NCBI GenBank assembly: GCA_046715035.1
Contig: JBKJZR010000035.1
Location: 1 to 13,560 of the forward strand
Direction of reading: 5' to 3'
DNA from: PALSA-1004 sp046715035
Lineage (GTDB): Bacteria; Pseudomonadota; Gammaproteobacteria; Burkholderiales; SG8-41
Length of the DNA: 13,560 bases
Shown here: piece after piece, positions 12,662 to 13,560 of the stretch
How positions within the stretch are numbered: position 1 is the stretch's first letter
How the letters are laid out: the number at the start of each line of letters is the position of its first letter
Notes under the pieces: generated by a model
The model's input: the letters and a program-made list of their open reading frames with translations, nothing else
Databases searched by the model: none
What the model was told of the DNA's origin: nothing
Made by a program: the position numbers and the translations under genes

Positions 12662-13560
12662 TCAGCCTGACGGTGCGAGCAGCAGATTGGCAAAATCATC
12701 GACACGCGCGGTGAAGTCCGGCGGTATGACCGTCGTGCAGTCCATTTGCTCGACGATCGCCGGTCCGCGCAGGACATCGCCCGGACGCAGCGCATTGCGC
12801 TCGAACACGGGGCAGCCCACGAATCCGCCGGCCTCGTCGAAGTACACGCTGCGCTCGGCGATCGGCACGGCGCCTCCGGCGCGCGGCGACGTGCTCACGC
12901 CGGTGAAATCATGCTGGCCCACCGCCACACGCGCCCTGAGGCGGTAGGTCACCAGCTCGAGCAGTTTTTCGGGAGAGCTGTAGCCGTACATCTCGTGATG
13001 CGCCCGGTGGAAATTCTCTTTGACCGCGGCGAGCGCAGCGGTATCGAACTTTCCGGGCGGCGCCGCGACCGTCAGCTCGTGGTTCTGCCCGACGTAGCGC
13101 ACGTCGGCAGTGCGGTCGAGGCGCACCTGCGTGCCAGCGGGCTGCTGGCGCGCAAACGCGACACGCGCTCTTTCCTCGAGCTCACGGTAGGCGGTGTCTA
13201 CCACCGCATTGCAGTCGTACGCGTGCTCCGTCCTGATGCGCGTGCGGCTGAAATCGGTCTGCAGATCGTTGACGAGCACGCCCATCGCGCACAGCACGCC
13301 GGGGCCGGGCGGTACCAGCACGCCGGCTACGCCCAGGTGGCGCGCGACCGACGCGGCGTGCACGGGACCCGCGCCGCCGAATGCGACGAGCGTGAAATCG
13401 CCGGGATCGAGGCCGCGCTCGACGGAAACGAAGCGCACCGCGTGGGCCATGCTGGTATCGGCCAGCGCGATGATCGACGCGGCGGCATCGACGACGCCGA
13501 TGCGTTTGGGCGTCGCCACGTGCTTGTCGATGACGGCGTGCGACCGGGCCGCATCGATTC
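12662..13560 (-). CDS. hyuA: Hydantoinase A / oxoprolinase-family subunit, C-terminal part (cut by window end)
   Basis: The last 299 codons of a HyuA-family protein; the frame is open to the window edge, so the true start is outside. HyuA is the ATP-binding partner of HyuB (ASKHA-type ATPase fold). The conserved C-terminal block is present: SMAHAVRFVSVERGLDPGDFTLVAFGGAGPVHA, followed by VLVPPGPGVLCAMGVLVNDLQTDFSRT and, near the end, LRPGDVLRGPAIVEQMDCTTVIPPD. Whole family members are usually near 680-700 residues, so about 400 are missing. A GTG at 13519 is internal, as the family sequence continues in frame before it (IDAARSHAVIDKH). It is the first of a minus-strand series hyuA-hyuB-small barrel protein, with a hairpin repeat in the 133-base gap before hyuB. 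Confidence 0.94.
   Translation of the reverse strand, partial: IDAARSHAVIDKHVATPKRIGVVDAAASIIALADTSMAHAVRFVSVERGLDPGDFTLVAFGGAGPVHAASVARHLGVAGVLVPPGPGVLCAMGVLVNDLQTDFSRTRIRTEHAYDCNAVVDTAYRELEERARVAFARQQPAGTQVRLDRTADVRYVGQNHELTVAAPPGKFDTAALAAVKENFHRAHHEMYGYSSPEKLLELVTYRLRARVAVGQHDFTGVSTSPRAGGAVPIAERSVYFDEAGGFVGCPVFERNALRPGDVLRGPAIVEQMDCTTVIPPDFTARVDDFANLLLAPSG

Noticed and set aside
11161..12714. Long plus-strand open frame (517 codons) opposite hyuB
   Set aside because: It is the antisense shadow of hyuB, whose protein shows conserved motifs along its whole length.
13327..13554. Separate small minus-strand gene inside hyuA
   Set aside because: It is another frame of the HyuA coding region, which is clearly conserved here.

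Overview
The window is GC-rich, densely coded bacterial DNA. It carries four genes for Bug-type periplasmic solute-binding proteins (tripartite tricarboxylate transporter, TctC-like family). With a family III CoA-transferase, an SDR, an Asp/Glu-racemase-like protein and an HyuA/HyuB pair, this points to a betaproteobacterium, most likely Burkholderiales, where Bug genes are typically amplified and scattered among catabolic genes. No rRNA, tRNA, CRISPR array or intact transposase gene was seen.

Layout. (1) Positions 1-2194, minus strand: an alpha/beta hydrolase, then a complete Bug gene, then a second Bug gene cut by the window start. (2) 2393-3256, plus strand: a membrane-anchored YpfJ-type zinc peptidase, diverging from group 1. 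(3) 3262-3467: a structured, MITE-like element with long imperfect terminal inverted repeats, between convergent genes. (4) 3475-5727, minus strand: a cupin-rubredoxin fusion followed by a CaiB/BaiF-type CoA-transferase. (5) 5728-6216: almost 500 bases with no convincing gene. (6) 6217-7182, minus strand: a third Bug gene. (7) 7410-10237, plus strand: an Asp/Glu-racemase-like protein, an SDR and a fourth Bug gene, probably one operon. (8) 10445-13560, minus strand: the C-terminal part of HyuA, complete HyuB, and a small dimeric alpha/beta-barrel protein.

How the genes may work together (inference). The binding proteins would capture small carboxylates in the periplasm. The neighbouring enzymes (hydrolase, CoA-transferase, SDR, hydantoinase/oxoprolinase-like pair) look suited to activating and degrading such acids or amides. 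No TctA/TctB membrane subunits are in the window, so the Bug proteins here are orphans. The substrates cannot be read from the sequence.

Most unusual points: a bicupin-like protein fused to a complete rubredoxin domain; a racemase-like protein with neither expected catalytic cysteine; an SDR whose Asn/Ser/Tyr/Lys catalytic positions all appear replaced; the 206-bp palindrome-ended element; and two copies of a C-tract-plus-hairpin repeat, each in a gap inside an operon and in the same orientation relative to transcription.
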